Shown here: positions 34,580 to 43,379 of the stretch, piece after piece
How the letters are laid out: each line of letters starts with the position of its first letter
Position numbering within the stretch: position 1 is the stretch's first letter
Assembly: GCA_029238175.1 (NCBI GenBank)
Contig: JAQWGO010000039.1
Location: 1 to 56,805 of the forward strand
Origin: Henriciella sp.
GTDB taxonomy: Bacteria > Pseudomonadota > Alphaproteobacteria > Caulobacterales > Hyphomonadaceae
Length of the DNA stretch: 56,805 nt
Reading direction: 5' to 3'
Notes under the pieces: model-generated
What the model saw: only the letters and a program-made list of their open reading frames with translations
The model's database searches: none
What the model was told of the DNA's origin: nothing
Position numbers and translations under genes: made by a program

Positions 34580-35107
34580 CTAATCTAGCGCGCCGATATA
34601 GGGCAGACCGCGATACTTGCCAGCATCATCCATACCGTAGCCAACTAAGAAGCGCGGCGGCGCATCAAAGGCGTGGAAGTCGACATTATCTTCGCCTTCT
34701 GGCGCCCAGGGTTTTCTGGCTAGAGCAACTGTAATTACTTCGCTTGCGCCTTTGGCCAGCATATGGGTTTTTGCAAATGCGAGTGTGCGGCCCGTGTCGA
34801 AAACATCATCAACGATCAGGACGCCGCGATCTTTAACTGGGCGCGCGGTATCGGCGCGGACAACAACGCGGCCAGAGCTTTCCCGCGCATCACGGTAGCT
34901 TTCTAACCATAGCGCATCGAGCACTGGATGTAGTTGCCTGCGGGCTAATGCTTTCATCAGGTCGCTTGTGAATGGTGTGGCGCCAACCAGAATATTGATT
35001 GCGTTCCAGTCGCCTTGAAGGCGCGGGGCTAAACGATCTGCCAAATCCTCGATCCGGGCCATGAGATCAGTTTCGGAGAGGACGACATCGAAATTGGGAA
35101 GGGTCAT
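34580..35107 (-). CDS. hpt: Hypoxanthine-type phosphoribosyltransferase
   Basis: The 175-residue type I phosphoribosyltransferase has the PRPP loop VLIVDDVFDTGRTL near 96-109 and a C-terminal base-binding region (PPRFLVGYGMDDAGKYRGLPYIG) typical of hypoxanthine/guanine enzymes. It salvages purine bases. The ATG overlaps the stop of the zinc-ribbon gene (ATGA). Exact base preference is not readable. Confidence 0.88.
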   Translation of the reverse strand: MTLPNFDVVLSETDLMARIEDLADRLAPRLQGDWNAINILVGATPFTSDLMKALARRQLHPVLDALWLESYRDARESSGRVVVRADTARPVKDRGVLIVDDVFDTGRTLAFAKTHMLAKGASEVITVALARKPWAPEGEDNVDFHAFDAPPRFLVGYGMDDAGKYRGLPYIGALD

Positions 35108-35772
35108 TCAGTAGCATTTCCAGTTGCAGCCAGCGCGGTATCGGCTGGAACAAAGGACAGTTCAAGTTCAAACGACTCGAATGGTGGGTTTTGTATGCGT
35201 GCTGCAAAAGTTGCGGTCGCATTGTCTGGGATGGATGAGGGAGAAACCTGCGCGAAGGCCTGCGCGACCTGTGCGCCATTATCATCAAGTAAGTTTACGC
35301 GCACTCTTGGCGCGCTCTGTGTTGCGCCGCTTCGATTCGCGACCGCGCCGCGCACCTCGAGAATTGGCGTTGTGCCATCGAAGAAGCGCTCTGCCTCGGT
35401 ATCTAGAAATTCTAAGCCAAAGCGGTTCACGTCCATGCCGAGGGCAGCATATGTGGTGGCCGATTCAGGCCAGCGATCGACGACTTCCGCTCTGAAGAGA
35501 ACAAGTCCGCTTAAAATAACAACAAAAGCAGCCGCTGTTGCCGACCAAGCGGTGAGAGCGGCAGCGCGACTTTTCCGGCGGCGGCGTTCGCGCACTTTCA
35601 GGCGATAAGCCTCATGCGCCCCTGCGGCTGTGGCGGCGCCCTGTACGGCGCCCTTTGGTCCGACAAACCATGAATGCCCGCATGCCGCGCACTTTACTGT
35701 GCGGCCGCTGTCACCAATTGTTGAGTCTTCTGCGAAATATTGCGTTTCGCAGTCAGGGCATGTGAGGATCAT
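35104..35772 (-). CDS. Zinc-ribbon (MJ0042-type) membrane protein, DUF3426-like
   Basis: The product of 222 residues starts with an MJ0042-type zinc ribbon (MILTCPDCETQYFAED through TVKCAACGHSWFV) with two CxxC pairs. A basic linker, one membrane helix (about 73-92, ATAAAFVVILSGLVLF) and a beta-rich C-terminal domain follow. Family members are predicted regulators or scaffold proteins of unknown role. It diverges from ftsE across 68 bp and is co-transcribed with hpt. Confidence 0.85.
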   Translation of the reverse strand: MILTCPDCETQYFAEDSTIGDSGRTVKCAACGHSWFVGPKGAVQGAATAAGAHEAYRLKVRERRRRKSRAAALTAWSATAAAFVVILSGLVLFRAEVVDRWPESATTYAALGMDVNRFGLEFLDTEAERFFDGTTPILEVRGAVANRSGATQSAPRVRVNLLDDNGAQVAQAFAQVSPSSIPDNATATFAARIQNPPFESFELELSFVPADTALAATGNATE

Positions 35773-35840
35773 GGCTTGGACATTCGCTCAATTTACATGA
35801 ATAGTCACTATAGCGTTTACCCTATTGATGAAGGATTTAC

Positions 35841-36557
35841 ATGTCGCGCTTCAGACCTGATCTCAGTGATGAACCGGCGGTGCGTCTGGATGGGGTTAGC
35901 CTCACCTATGAACGCACCGGCGAGGTGCTGTCAGAAATTGACCTAATTTTGCGTCAGGGCAGCTTTACTTTCCTTACTGGACCGTCCGGTGCGGGTAAGT
36001 CTTCATTGCTGAAGCTCATGTATCTGGCGCATGCGCCATCGCGCGGCGTGATCCGTCTTTTCGGCCAACAGACCCATGACTTGAAGCGCAAACAGCTTGC
36101 AGCGTTGCGCCGCCGGATTGGCGTTGTGTTTCAAGAATTTCGGCTTTTGAACCATCTCACCGCGGCTGAGAATGTCGCTTTGCCTTTGCGGATCGAGGGG
36201 CGAAAGCCCGATAGTTACCGTGCAGAGGTTGCTGATCTTCTGCGATGGGTTGGGCTGGGCGAGCGGATAGATGCGCCAACGCCATCGCTTTCGGGCGGCG
36301 AGCAGCAACGCGTTGCAATTGCACGCGCTTTGATCAACAAGCCAGACTTGCTGATTGCGGATGAACCGACAGGAAATGTTGACCCTAAAATGGGCCGAAA
36401 AATCTTGAGACTGTTTTCTGAGCTGAATAAGCGTGTCGGTACAACAATTCTGATCGCGACACATGATTTGGAACTGATTCGCGAATTTGATGCGCCAGTT
36501 TTGCGCCTGAGCAATGGGATGCTTGTGCGTGATGTTGAGTATGGGAGGACGTCATGA
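35841..36557 (+). CDS. ftsE: Cell-division ATP-binding protein FtsE
   Basis: The 238-residue ABC ATPase has Walker A GPSGAGKSS, a Q-loop (VVFQEFRLLNHLTAAENV), signature LSGGEQQR and Walker B LLIADEP. The wording matches FtsE. With FtsX it forms a complex at the septum that drives EnvC-type activators across the membrane. AAGGAT precedes the ATG. The stop overlaps the ftsX start (ATGA). Confidence 0.96.
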   Translation: MSRFRPDLSDEPAVRLDGVSLTYERTGEVLSEIDLILRQGSFTFLTGPSGAGKSSLLKLMYLAHAPSRGVIRLFGQQTHDLKRKQLAALRRRIGVVFQEFRLLNHLTAAENVALPLRIEGRKPDSYRAEVADLLRWVGLGERIDAPTPSLSGGEQQRVAIARALINKPDLLIADEPTGNVDPKMGRKILRLFSELNKRVGTTILIATHDLELIREFDAPVLRLSNGMLVRDVEYGRTS

Positions 36558-37426
36558 GCAAAGAAACACCGCTTCTCCCGATCAGCGATGCCCGCGAAGC
36601 CGCACTGTTCTTTGTGGTCGGCGCGCTGTGCTTTTTGGCTGCGCTGGCTGCACTTACCACACGCGGCACGTATAAGGCTGCGGAAGCTTGGGGTGCGCAA
36701 ATTGAGGGTGAAATTACAGTCGTTATGCGCGGCACAGATCGCCGCACGGCAGAGACTGTCGCCGCCGACGTAGAAAAGCTGGCAACCGTTTTTGAGGCTG
36801 AGCTGCTAAGCCGCGACGAGATCGAAGATTTGCTGAAGCCGAGCCTAGGACCCGGCGGAATTCCGGATGGGTTGCCGCTACCGCTTCTTATGTCGGTACA
36901 GGCCGACATGGCGGTCGGTGATCCAACAGAGGGCATTGAAGCGGTTTTGGATAAGGCAGGCGTTGACGGTGATGTTGCGGGGAATGCTGGTTATGCTGAT
37001 AATGTCCGCGGCGGCTTAAGCGTATTGAGGATGGTTGCGCTATCGGTGGTCGCGCTTTTATCCGCCACCGCGATCGCTGTTATAGCATTTGCAACACATG
37101 CGGCGCTATTGGCGCGGCGAGATATTGTTGATGTGCTGCATCTTTCCGGCGCTGAAGATCGCTATATTGCCCGCCTGTTTGAACGAAGGTTTTGGGTGTT
37201 GGCGTTACAAGCAGGATTAGGCGGGGCGGTTGCAGCCCTTATGGTAACGGCTTTGATCGTTTTTTCAGGTGGGAGCGCGCAGGGTGTTGAAGCTCAACTT
37301 TTGCCGCGTCTTAGTTTGGATTTCTGGGATGTCGTAATCATTCTTATCACACCCGTCATGGCTGGCCTTGCCGCCAGACTCGCCGCACGGATGACCGTTA
37401 TGAATTCTCTGAAGGAGACATTGTAA
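36554..37426 (+). CDS. ftsX: Cell-division permease-like protein FtsX
   Basis: The 290-residue protein has the FtsX topology: one helix at about 15-37, a periplasmic domain (about 40-160) and three more helices in the C-terminal half. The conserved DIVDVLHLSGAEDRYIARLFERRF segment contacts FtsE. The start overlaps ftsE. Acting with FtsE, it should transmit ATP hydrolysis to the EnvC-like protein encoded at 28915. Confidence 0.93.
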   Translation: MSKETPLLPISDAREAALFFVVGALCFLAALAALTTRGTYKAAEAWGAQIEGEITVVMRGTDRRTAETVAADVEKLATVFEAELLSRDEIEDLLKPSLGPGGIPDGLPLPLLMSVQADMAVGDPTEGIEAVLDKAGVDGDVAGNAGYADNVRGGLSVLRMVALSVVALLSATAIAVIAFATHAALLARRDIVDVLHLSGAEDRYIARLFERRFWVLALQAGLGGAVAALMVTALIVFSGGSAQGVEAQLLPRLSLDFWDVVIILITPVMAGLAARLAARMTVMNSLKETL

Positions 37427-37428
37427 CG

Positions 37429-38175
37429 ATGCTGGGTTCGTTGCTCTATGTGGTGTGGTTATACTCTTGGGGGATTATTATTGGAATTCTTGCGATTCCA
37501 GCACTGATCTTACCGCGAGCGGTAAACATGTGGTTCATTCGGACCTTCGCCCGCATGGTGCTATTGGGTCTTCGCCTATTTTGCGGTGTCACTGTCGAAT
37601 TTAGAGGCCAAGATCATATTCCGGGTGGCGCATGCCTTGTTGCTGCGAAACATCAGGCGATGCTTGATGTGTTTATGCCATTCCTCATCTTTAAAGACCC
37701 GATAATGGTCATGAAGCGTGAGTTGCTGTGGTATCCTGTTTTAGGTTGGACAGCGCTTCGCACGGGCATGATGCCGATAGATCGTGATGGCGGGGCCAAG
37801 ACTATGCGCGCTATGCTGAAGGTAGCTGGTAAGCGGCTAAGACAAGATATGGGGCGGCAATTAGTCATTTATCCTGAAGGTACACGCGCCGCGCCGGACG
37901 CAGAACCCGATTATAAACCAGCAGGCATTCGCGCCTTCTACAAGGCCTTGGACGCGCCCTTGCTGCCTATGGTGACGAATGCGGGTCTGTGCTGGCCCGC
38001 GCACGGTATCCGCCGCAGAAAAGGGAAGATCGTTTATGAGATACTTCCCGTGATCGAACCCGGCGCAAACCCGAAGGCCATGATGAGTGAGTTGTCCAGT
38101 GTCTTGGATGAGGCCTCACAACGACTGTTGGATGAAGGATTGGCGGCGCAGGGACGCTCGCGGATCGATCTTTAG
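37429..38175 (+). CDS. plsC: 1-acyl-sn-glycerol-3-phosphate acyltransferase
   Basis: The 248-residue protein has an N-terminal membrane helix, the HX4D catalytic motif as KHQAMLD near residue 75, and the phosphate-binding YPEGTRAAP near 145. These identify a PlsC-type lysophosphatidate acyltransferase of phospholipid synthesis. It starts 2 bp after ftsX and abuts alkA (TAG-ATG), so the four genes form one operon. Confidence 0.92.
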   Translation: MLGSLLYVVWLYSWGIIIGILAIPALILPRAVNMWFIRTFARMVLLGLRLFCGVTVEFRGQDHIPGGACLVAAKHQAMLDVFMPFLIFKDPIMVMKRELLWYPVLGWTALRTGMMPIDRDGGAKTMRAMLKVAGKRLRQDMGRQLVIYPEGTRAAPDAEPDYKPAGIRAFYKALDAPLLPMVTNAGLCWPAHGIRRRKGKIVYEILPVIEPGANPKAMMSELSSVLDEASQRLLDEGLAAQGRSRIDL

Positions 38176-38808
38176 ATGATCATTCCAGTTGCAGCTGAAT
38201 TAGAGGGCGCATGCAAGGCCTTAAGCAAGACTGATCCCGCTTTAGCTTTGGCATATGAGCAAATCGGTTTGCCGGTGTGGCGTTCGGCGGCCCCGATTTA
38301 TGAAACGCTAGCGCGCGCGGTTGTTTATCAGCTGATTTCAACCAAGGCGGCGGATGCAATCTGGGCCCGTGTTCAAGCGCGTTATGGTGAGGTGACGCCA
38401 GAAGGAATTCTGGCTGATAGCCCGGATGGAATTCGCGCCTGCGGGCTGTCTCGTCCGAAGGTTCGTCACATGCTTTCAATCGCTGAGGCGGTTCGTTGCG
38501 GCGACTTAGACTTTGATCGCTTGGCCAGCGCGCCGATTGAGGTCGCCCGCGTAGAGTTGCTGGCCGTTAAAGGTATTGGTCCTTGGACTGCAGATATATT
38601 TCTGATGAACGCCTTGGGCAAACTGGACGCCTTTCCGGTTGGCGATGTTGGACTGATGGAGGCTTATAAACAGCTATCAGAAGCTGAAACCCGCCATGAT
38701 ATCAAAGGCTTCTCAATGCTCGCTGAGGGGTGGCAGCCATATCGAGGTGTCGCGGCGCATCTCTTATATGGCTGGCTAAATATGATGAGAGACAGCGGAG
38801 AGCTTTAG
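38176..38808 (+). CDS. DNA-3-methyladenine glycosylase (AlkA-like, HhH-GPD)
   Basis: The 210-residue protein has the helix-hairpin-helix and Gly/Pro loop LLAVKGIGPWTADIFLM, followed by the catalytic Asp in FPVGDVGL. It lacks the N-terminal domain of E. coli AlkA and is the shorter form common in bacteria. It should excise alkylated purines during base-excision repair. It starts directly after the plsC stop. Confidence 0.9.
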   Translation: MIIPVAAELEGACKALSKTDPALALAYEQIGLPVWRSAAPIYETLARAVVYQLISTKAADAIWARVQARYGEVTPEGILADSPDGIRACGLSRPKVRHMLSIAEAVRCGDLDFDRLASAPIEVARVELLAVKGIGPWTADIFLMNALGKLDAFPVGDVGLMEAYKQLSEAETRHDIKGFSMLAEGWQPYRGVAAHLLYGWLNMMRDSGEL

Positions 38809-38949
38809 GGCGCAGGGCTGGACATGCGGCTTTAGAGGCATACTCTGACATTAAGGGAATCAGATCTTCTGGTCCTGAATATAAAAGGAGACGCGCGTTC
38901 AAGACGAAAGCTCGACACTTTAAGACCCTCATGATCGAGGAGATTGATC

Positions 38950-39513
38950 ATGGCTGAGGTCCTTTCCACCCCGCCTAATGGGCGGCCAGCTCTGGTTTTG
39001 AATGCGGATTATCGTCCGCTTTCCTACTATCCTTTATCACTTTGGCCTTGGCAGGATGTCGTCAAAGCGGTGTTTTTGGACCGGGTCGATGTGATCGCGG
39101 AGTATGACCATTATGTCCGGTCTCCAAGTTTTGAGATGCGGCTTCCATCGGTTATCGCGCTTCGTGAATTTGTCCGCCAGGATCGCAATCCAGCTTTCAC
39201 GCGTTTTAATGTCTTCCTTCGCGATGGGTTTAAGTGCGTCTATTGTCACTCACCGGAAAACCTGACGTTCGATCATGTTATTCCCCGGTCAAAAGGGGGC
39301 CGAACAAGCTGGGAAAATATTGTTGCGGCCTGTTCGCCTTGTAACCTTAAAAAAGGTGGGCGGATGCCTAATGATTGCGACATGCACCCTCAACGGAAGC
39401 CAGCACGTCCGAACAATTACCAACTCCAAGAGATCGGACGCAAGTTTCCGCCTAATCACTTGCACGATACGTGGATGGACTATCTCTACTGGGATATAGA
39501 GTTGGAGAGCTAG
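38950..39513 (+). CDS. HNH endonuclease family protein
   Basis: The 187-residue protein has an N-terminal region beginning LVLNADYRPLSYYPLSLW and a C-terminal HNH domain. The domain has two zinc CxxC pairs (CVYC and CSPC) around LTFDHVIPRSKGGRTSWENIV. GAGGAG precedes the ATG at 38950. This widespread chromosomal type is not linked here to any restriction or defence gene. Its biological role is unknown. Confidence 0.9.
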   Translation: MAEVLSTPPNGRPALVLNADYRPLSYYPLSLWPWQDVVKAVFLDRVDVIAEYDHYVRSPSFEMRLPSVIALREFVRQDRNPAFTRFNVFLRDGFKCVYCHSPENLTFDHVIPRSKGGRTSWENIVAACSPCNLKKGGRMPNDCDMHPQRKPARPNNYQLQEIGRKFPPNHLHDTWMDYLYWDIELES

Positions 39514-39574
39514 TTTCTTGACGTGCAAGTGAAGTGTTTGCAACAATCTCCGTATTGAGTGGGGATTTACTGAA

Positions 39575-40513
39575 ATGCACGAGTTAACTGACCAATATTT
39601 GGCGTACATTGAAGACGAGTTCTACGTCCGGGAGCGTAGGAAGTACAAGAAGCGAAGCCGGGGGCCGCGCAAGCGCAAAGTTTATAGGCCAAATACGACC
39701 ACGTTGAAGCCGAAGAAAAGCGATGAAATCTACGGGCCTCGAACAGGGTTTTTAGACCGCAATCAAGGCATACATGGCTACTTTTGGGGCGGTGGTTGGG
39801 TCTTCGGAAAAACTGAGAATAGCATGTTCAGAGTGACCCATGAATCGTTTGGGCGGTATCAGGACCTCAAAGCGTCTGGGGAAACGTCAATTATTGTGAA
39901 CTACCGAGCGGAGTCTCCAATGGGCGATCAAGCCGGTACATTTGATCTCGATCAGCCGGGAGCGAAGCTGCCGGAAGACATTCCCGTGGGTACATTCCTT
40001 CTCGCCAGCAAATCATATTCTGTTGGATCAAAACGCAATGACTTACCTTTCTATGAGGACTTAACGCCGATTGATCAGTGGGCCGTTACGCATGACAAAA
40101 TGCTTCGGCAACGCGATGAGAATATTTGGGATGGTGTTTGGACTGAGGATAGCGAAGAGGCGCAGGAGGCTTTTGAGCAGGCCAATCTCGCACTGAAAGT
40201 TCGGATTGATGCAATTGATTGGGCGGTGCGTAAGCGTTGGTTGAGCGAGGATCGCAGCGCGTTCTCCAGCAAGGTGGCTTATCAACGGGTGATGAGTATG
40301 TTGGCCTATCAAAAGTGTATCGCGAATTTCTCTGCTTTTATGCTGAGTTTCGTATCGAGCGATCCAGTACGCATCGATGAAGAATTTATCGCCGATCCAA
40401 TCGAAGGTGTCACGGGCCAACTTAGAATTCCGCGCACAGGCGATCCATCATACGATGACTGGAAGGCTGTTCGAAAATCCGTGGAATTTGAATTTACAGC
40501 ACCGGAAACCTAA
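39575..40513 (+). CDS. Unrecognised protein with basic N-terminus
   Basis: I cannot assign this 312-residue protein to a family. It starts with an acidic 17-residue stretch, then a strongly basic run (RRKYKKRSRGPRKRKVYR, residues about 21-38). Mixed alpha/beta sequence with FWGGGWVFGKTENSMFRVTHESF follows, and then helical segments to the end. There are no membrane helices or signal peptide. The basic run could bind nucleic acid or lipid head groups. Low GC compared with neighbours is apparent by eye. A TTGACG at 39518-39523 could be part of its promoter. Confidence 0.65.
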   Translation: MHELTDQYLAYIEDEFYVRERRKYKKRSRGPRKRKVYRPNTTTLKPKKSDEIYGPRTGFLDRNQGIHGYFWGGGWVFGKTENSMFRVTHESFGRYQDLKASGETSIIVNYRAESPMGDQAGTFDLDQPGAKLPEDIPVGTFLLASKSYSVGSKRNDLPFYEDLTPIDQWAVTHDKMLRQRDENIWDGVWTEDSEEAQEAFEQANLALKVRIDAIDWAVRKRWLSEDRSAFSSKVAYQRVMSMLAYQKCIANFSAFMLSFVSSDPVRIDEEFIADPIEGVTGQLRIPRTGDPSYDDWKAVRKSVEFEFTAPET

Positions 40514-40580
40514 CCGCCCTATTTCAGCCATTGCAGAACTTGTTTCGACTATGCAAGGATTAGGGCGGGAGGAAGTGGGT

Positions 40581-41306
40581 ATGTGGCAAGCTTTGCGTTC
40601 GATCGCGGATTCACTTGGCGTGGGGTTTCTTGCGATGCAGCTTATCAAGCTGATCGGCATGGTATTCTCACTCGTTGGGCCGCTGAAGCTAATTTCGGGA
40701 TTGTTTGAGGGGATTTTCCCACTCATTGCGAATTTCTTTAAGTTCAATTTTGGCTGGTCGATCAATGGTATGGATATCATGGCAGTGGCGATGATGGTTG
40801 GCGGCACGCTGATTGTCTGGTCGTCTGTCGCCAGAACCGAGCCAATGAAAACGCGCTATATTTTCCGCTTTTTGATGATCCCATATGCGTTGCTCGTCGT
40901 CGTGTTAGCTATTGTTATTCAGGTCTCTACGCCTGTTGTTGAGCTTAATCAGTTTAACGCTGAATGCCGGTCTCAATCTGTAGAGGCGTCATTCTACGGT
41001 AGCTCATGCGGTGAAATGGATCGCCAGCTTAGTTTCTGGGATGAGATGTTTGGTGACCAACCGATTGCGCCGACTGAAGACGTGGTCGCCTCGGAAACTG
41101 GGGTAGAAGAAGACACAGACCTAACCGGCGTAAGTTTCATATTGGCGCTATTGTATCTGAGCTTAGTATTGCCACTCATCGCCCTGATCGCGTTTTTCTT
41201 CAAACGTCTTTCGGTGAACAAGCTATTGCGGCGGGTCGTAATTGCGTCAGGGTCGGCGATAGGTTTGGCTGTTGCCTCTTGGGCGTTTGCAGGCGCTGTG
41301 GCCTAA
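40581..41306 (+). CDS. Unrecognised multi-pass membrane protein
   Basis: The product is about 241 residues from the ATG at 40581, which follows a strong GGGAGGAAG site. In-frame ATGs at 40551 and 40377 would lengthen it, the latter overlapping the previous gene. Helices are predicted near residues 15-33 (LGVGFLAMQLIKLIGMVF), 62-80, 92-112, 190-208 and 222-240. Between the third and fourth lies a Cys-containing, acidic extracytoplasmic loop. It may form a unit with the upstream gene. Function unknown. Confidence 0.65.
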   Translation: MWQALRSIADSLGVGFLAMQLIKLIGMVFSLVGPLKLISGLFEGIFPLIANFFKFNFGWSINGMDIMAVAMMVGGTLIVWSSVARTEPMKTRYIFRFLMIPYALLVVVLAIVIQVSTPVVELNQFNAECRSQSVEASFYGSSCGEMDRQLSFWDEMFGDQPIAPTEDVVASETGVEEDTDLTGVSFILALLYLSLVLPLIALIAFFFKRLSVNKLLRRVVIASGSAIGLAVASWAFAGAVA

Positions 41307-41518
41307 GCTTCACCACGGCTGCGCAGCCAAATCAGAAGTAGCGGTATCCAGATCAGCGATAGGGTGATCGTGCCTTTGATGGCTTGATACCCAATCCACC
41401 ACCAGAAGAAGCGCTTTTTATTCGCGTTTAGCCATTTGATCCCGTGGCGCGCACGGCCAATTAGGCCGCGCGGCGGTTCTGGCGTTTCGACTTCAGGTGT
41501 CTCTGGATCAATCGACAT
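41303..41518 (-). CDS. Small single-helix membrane protein
   Basis: The 71-residue protein has a proline/glutamate-rich N-terminus (PETPEVETPEPP), a basic stretch (RARHGIKWLNANKKR) and one membrane helix (ITLSLIWIPLLLIWL). Its ATG lies within the 3' end of suhB (11-bp overlap), indicating coupling. Its stop overlaps that of the convergent membrane gene by 4 bp. Role unknown. Confidence 0.7.
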   Translation of the reverse strand: MSIDPETPEVETPEPPRGLIGRARHGIKWLNANKKRFFWWWIGYQAIKGTITLSLIWIPLLLIWLRSRGEA

Positions 41519-42326
41519 TGGGAGCGAACGCACCCGCTTTGCGAATTTGCTTTTCTAGCTTTGGCAGAAGATCGGCATTCGCAGAGATGATGGACCCGGT
41601 CGTAAGCGGATCACCGCCATCAATTTCAACTGTAGAACCACCAGCTTCACGGACGATGATCATGCCAGCGGCGATATCCCACGGTTTTAGGCCGCGTTCC
41701 CAGAACCCATCAAAGCGCCCTGCGGCAACCCATGCGAGGTCTAGCGCAGCGGAGCCGTTGCGGCGAATGCCAGCGACGATTGGAGTCATCGAAGCCATCT
41801 CTGCTGCGAAACGCGTGTGTGCTTCGACAGGGTGGCCAACCCAAGGCGTGCCGGTTGCGATAACTGACTGGTCTAGGTTTTTGCGGGACGCCACGCGCAG
41901 TTTGCGCTGGCCTAACCATGCACCGCGACCTTGTTCGCCCCAGAAAATCTCATTGCGGGAGACGTCATAAACGACGCCTGAATAGAGGACGCCCTCACGC
42001 TCTAGCGCGATTGAAACCGCATAGTGTGGTTGCCCGTGTAGGAAGTTTAGTGTGCCATCGAGTGGATCAACGATAAATTTGTTTGTCTTGTCAGAGCCCT
42101 CGACAATGCCGCGCTCTTCCATAACGAAACCATAGCCTGGGCGGGCTTTCATTAAGTATTCGTAGATCGCTTCTTCGGCCTGATGATCGGCTTGTGAGAC
42201 GAAATCGCCTGGTCCCTTTTTTGAGACCTGAAGATATTCAACTTCACCAAAATCGCGTGCGAGGGTTTTGCCCGCGCGGCGCGCAGCTTCGATCAACACA
42301 TTACCGAGGGCAGATGGTTTAGACAT
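41508..42326 (-). CDS. suhB: Inositol monophosphatase family protein (SuhB-like)
   Basis: The 272-residue lithium-sensitive phosphatase fold has metal-site motifs VMEERG, VDPLDGTLNFLHG and a late WDIAAGMIIVREAGG. It hydrolyses inositol-1-phosphate or related sugar phosphates; SuhB also takes part in rRNA transcription in E. coli. AGGAAA precedes the ATG. It follows efp by 62 bp in the same direction. Confidence 0.93.
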   Translation of the reverse strand: MSKPSALGNVLIEAARRAGKTLARDFGEVEYLQVSKKGPGDFVSQADHQAEEAIYEYLMKARPGYGFVMEERGIVEGSDKTNKFIVDPLDGTLNFLHGQPHYAVSIALEREGVLYSGVVYDVSRNEIFWGEQGRGAWLGQRKLRVASRKNLDQSVIATGTPWVGHPVEAHTRFAAEMASMTPIVAGIRRNGSAALDLAWVAAGRFDGFWERGLKPWDIAAGMIIVREAGGSTVEIDGGDPLTTGSIISANADLLPKLEKQIRKAGAFAPNVD

Positions 42327-42388
42327 AGAGTTTCCTAGCGTTCATCACACAGGCGGGTCCTGTATGTGAAATCATTTCAAAGTGTAAA

Positions 42389-42955
42389 TTAGTCAGCGCG
42401 TTTGAGGTATGTGCGGTCAGATGTCTGTACGATGACGCGCTCACCCACACCAACAAATGGTGGGACGGTGATGCGAACGCCATTGTCACAAGTCGCAGGC
42501 TTGAAGCTGTTTGCGGCCGTTTGGCCTTTTACAACTGGCTCTGTCTCTTCAATCGTCAGAATGACTTGATCTGGAAGGGATACGCCAATTGGGGTCTCTT
42601 CGTACATTTCGATCACGACGGTCATGCCATCCTGCAAGAACGCACCGTCGTCACCAATAAAGTCTTTCTGGATTTCGATCTGCTCGAATGTTTCCTGATC
42701 CATAAAAGCATAGGCTTCGCCAGCATCAAAAAGGTATTGATAGTCTTTTTGCTCTAGGCGCACGCGCTCTACAGATTCGTTAGCACGGAAGCGTTCATTG
42801 GCTTTTGAACCGTTGAAAAGGTTACGCATTTCAACTTGGTTGAAGGCGCCGCCCTTACCTGGTTTTACCGACATACACTTCATGGCGCGCCAAACGCTGC
42901 CATTATACTCGATAACCATGTTGGGTTTGATTTCGTTGCCGTTGATTTTGGCCAT
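42389..42955 (-). CDS. efp: Translation elongation factor P
   Basis: The 188-residue three-domain EF-P has the domain I loop VKPGKGGAF, where Lys34 is the residue that is post-translationally modified in lysine-type EF-P. The C-terminal [12 protein letters not shown] block is conserved. It rescues ribosomes stalled at polyproline. The modification genes (epmA/epmB) are not in the window. AGGACGG precedes the ATG. Confidence 0.97.
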   Translation of the reverse strand: MAKINGNEIKPNMVIEYNGSVWRAMKCMSVKPGKGGAFNQVEMRNLFNGSKANERFRANESVERVRLEQKDYQYLFDAGEAYAFMDQETFEQIEIQKDFIGDDGAFLQDGMTVVIEMYEETPIGVSLPDQVILTIEETEPVVKGQTAANSFKPATCDNGVRITVPPFVGVGERVIVQTSDRTYLKRAD

Positions 42956-43073
42956 GAGAACCGTCCTGTATCTGCAGCGCGCGGGGTAGCCGTGGCGGGC
43001 CGTTTGGTCAAGTTTTGTGGACAGACGCCGCTGTCTGCGCTTGTATGGCCCTAACAGTATGAAGGAGGGGCTA

Positions 43074-43379
43074 ATGGGTTTCCTGTCACGATTTTTGAGC
43101 TTTGATAAATCAATGGCGACGACGCTAACGACGTTGCTGTACTATTTAGGTATTGCCGCTATCGCTTGGCATGGTCTGAAGAAAGTCTGGTTTTGGATTA
43201 CCTATCTCGACAATGACTGGGATACGGCGCTTTGGGGGCTTGTGAAAACGCCATTCGCAATGATCATCTCACTGATCATTTTGCGTGTCTTGGCTGAATA
43301 CGTTCTGGCGCATTTTCGGATCGACAAATCATTGCATGATCAAGTCACAGGCCGTGCGGCACCGCCAAAAGCGGACTAG
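43074..43379 (+). CDS. DUF4282 membrane protein
   Basis: The 101-residue protein begins [14 protein letters not shown] and has two membrane helices (about 20-42 and 62-85), the layout of DUF4282 proteins, whose role is unknown. GAAGGAGG lies just upstream of the ATG. Its TAG and the TAG of the convergent thiE share the four bases CTAG at 43376-43379. Confidence 0.75.
   Translation: MGFLSRFLSFDKSMATTLTTLLYYLGIAAIAWHGLKKVWFWITYLDNDWDTALWGLVKTPFAMIISLIILRVLAEYVLAHFRIDKSLHDQVTGRAAPPKAD

Noticed and set aside
38950-39513. HNH endonuclease as part of a restriction or defence system
   Set aside because: No methyltransferase, nuclease partner or other defence gene nearby; the type is a widespread single chromosomal gene.
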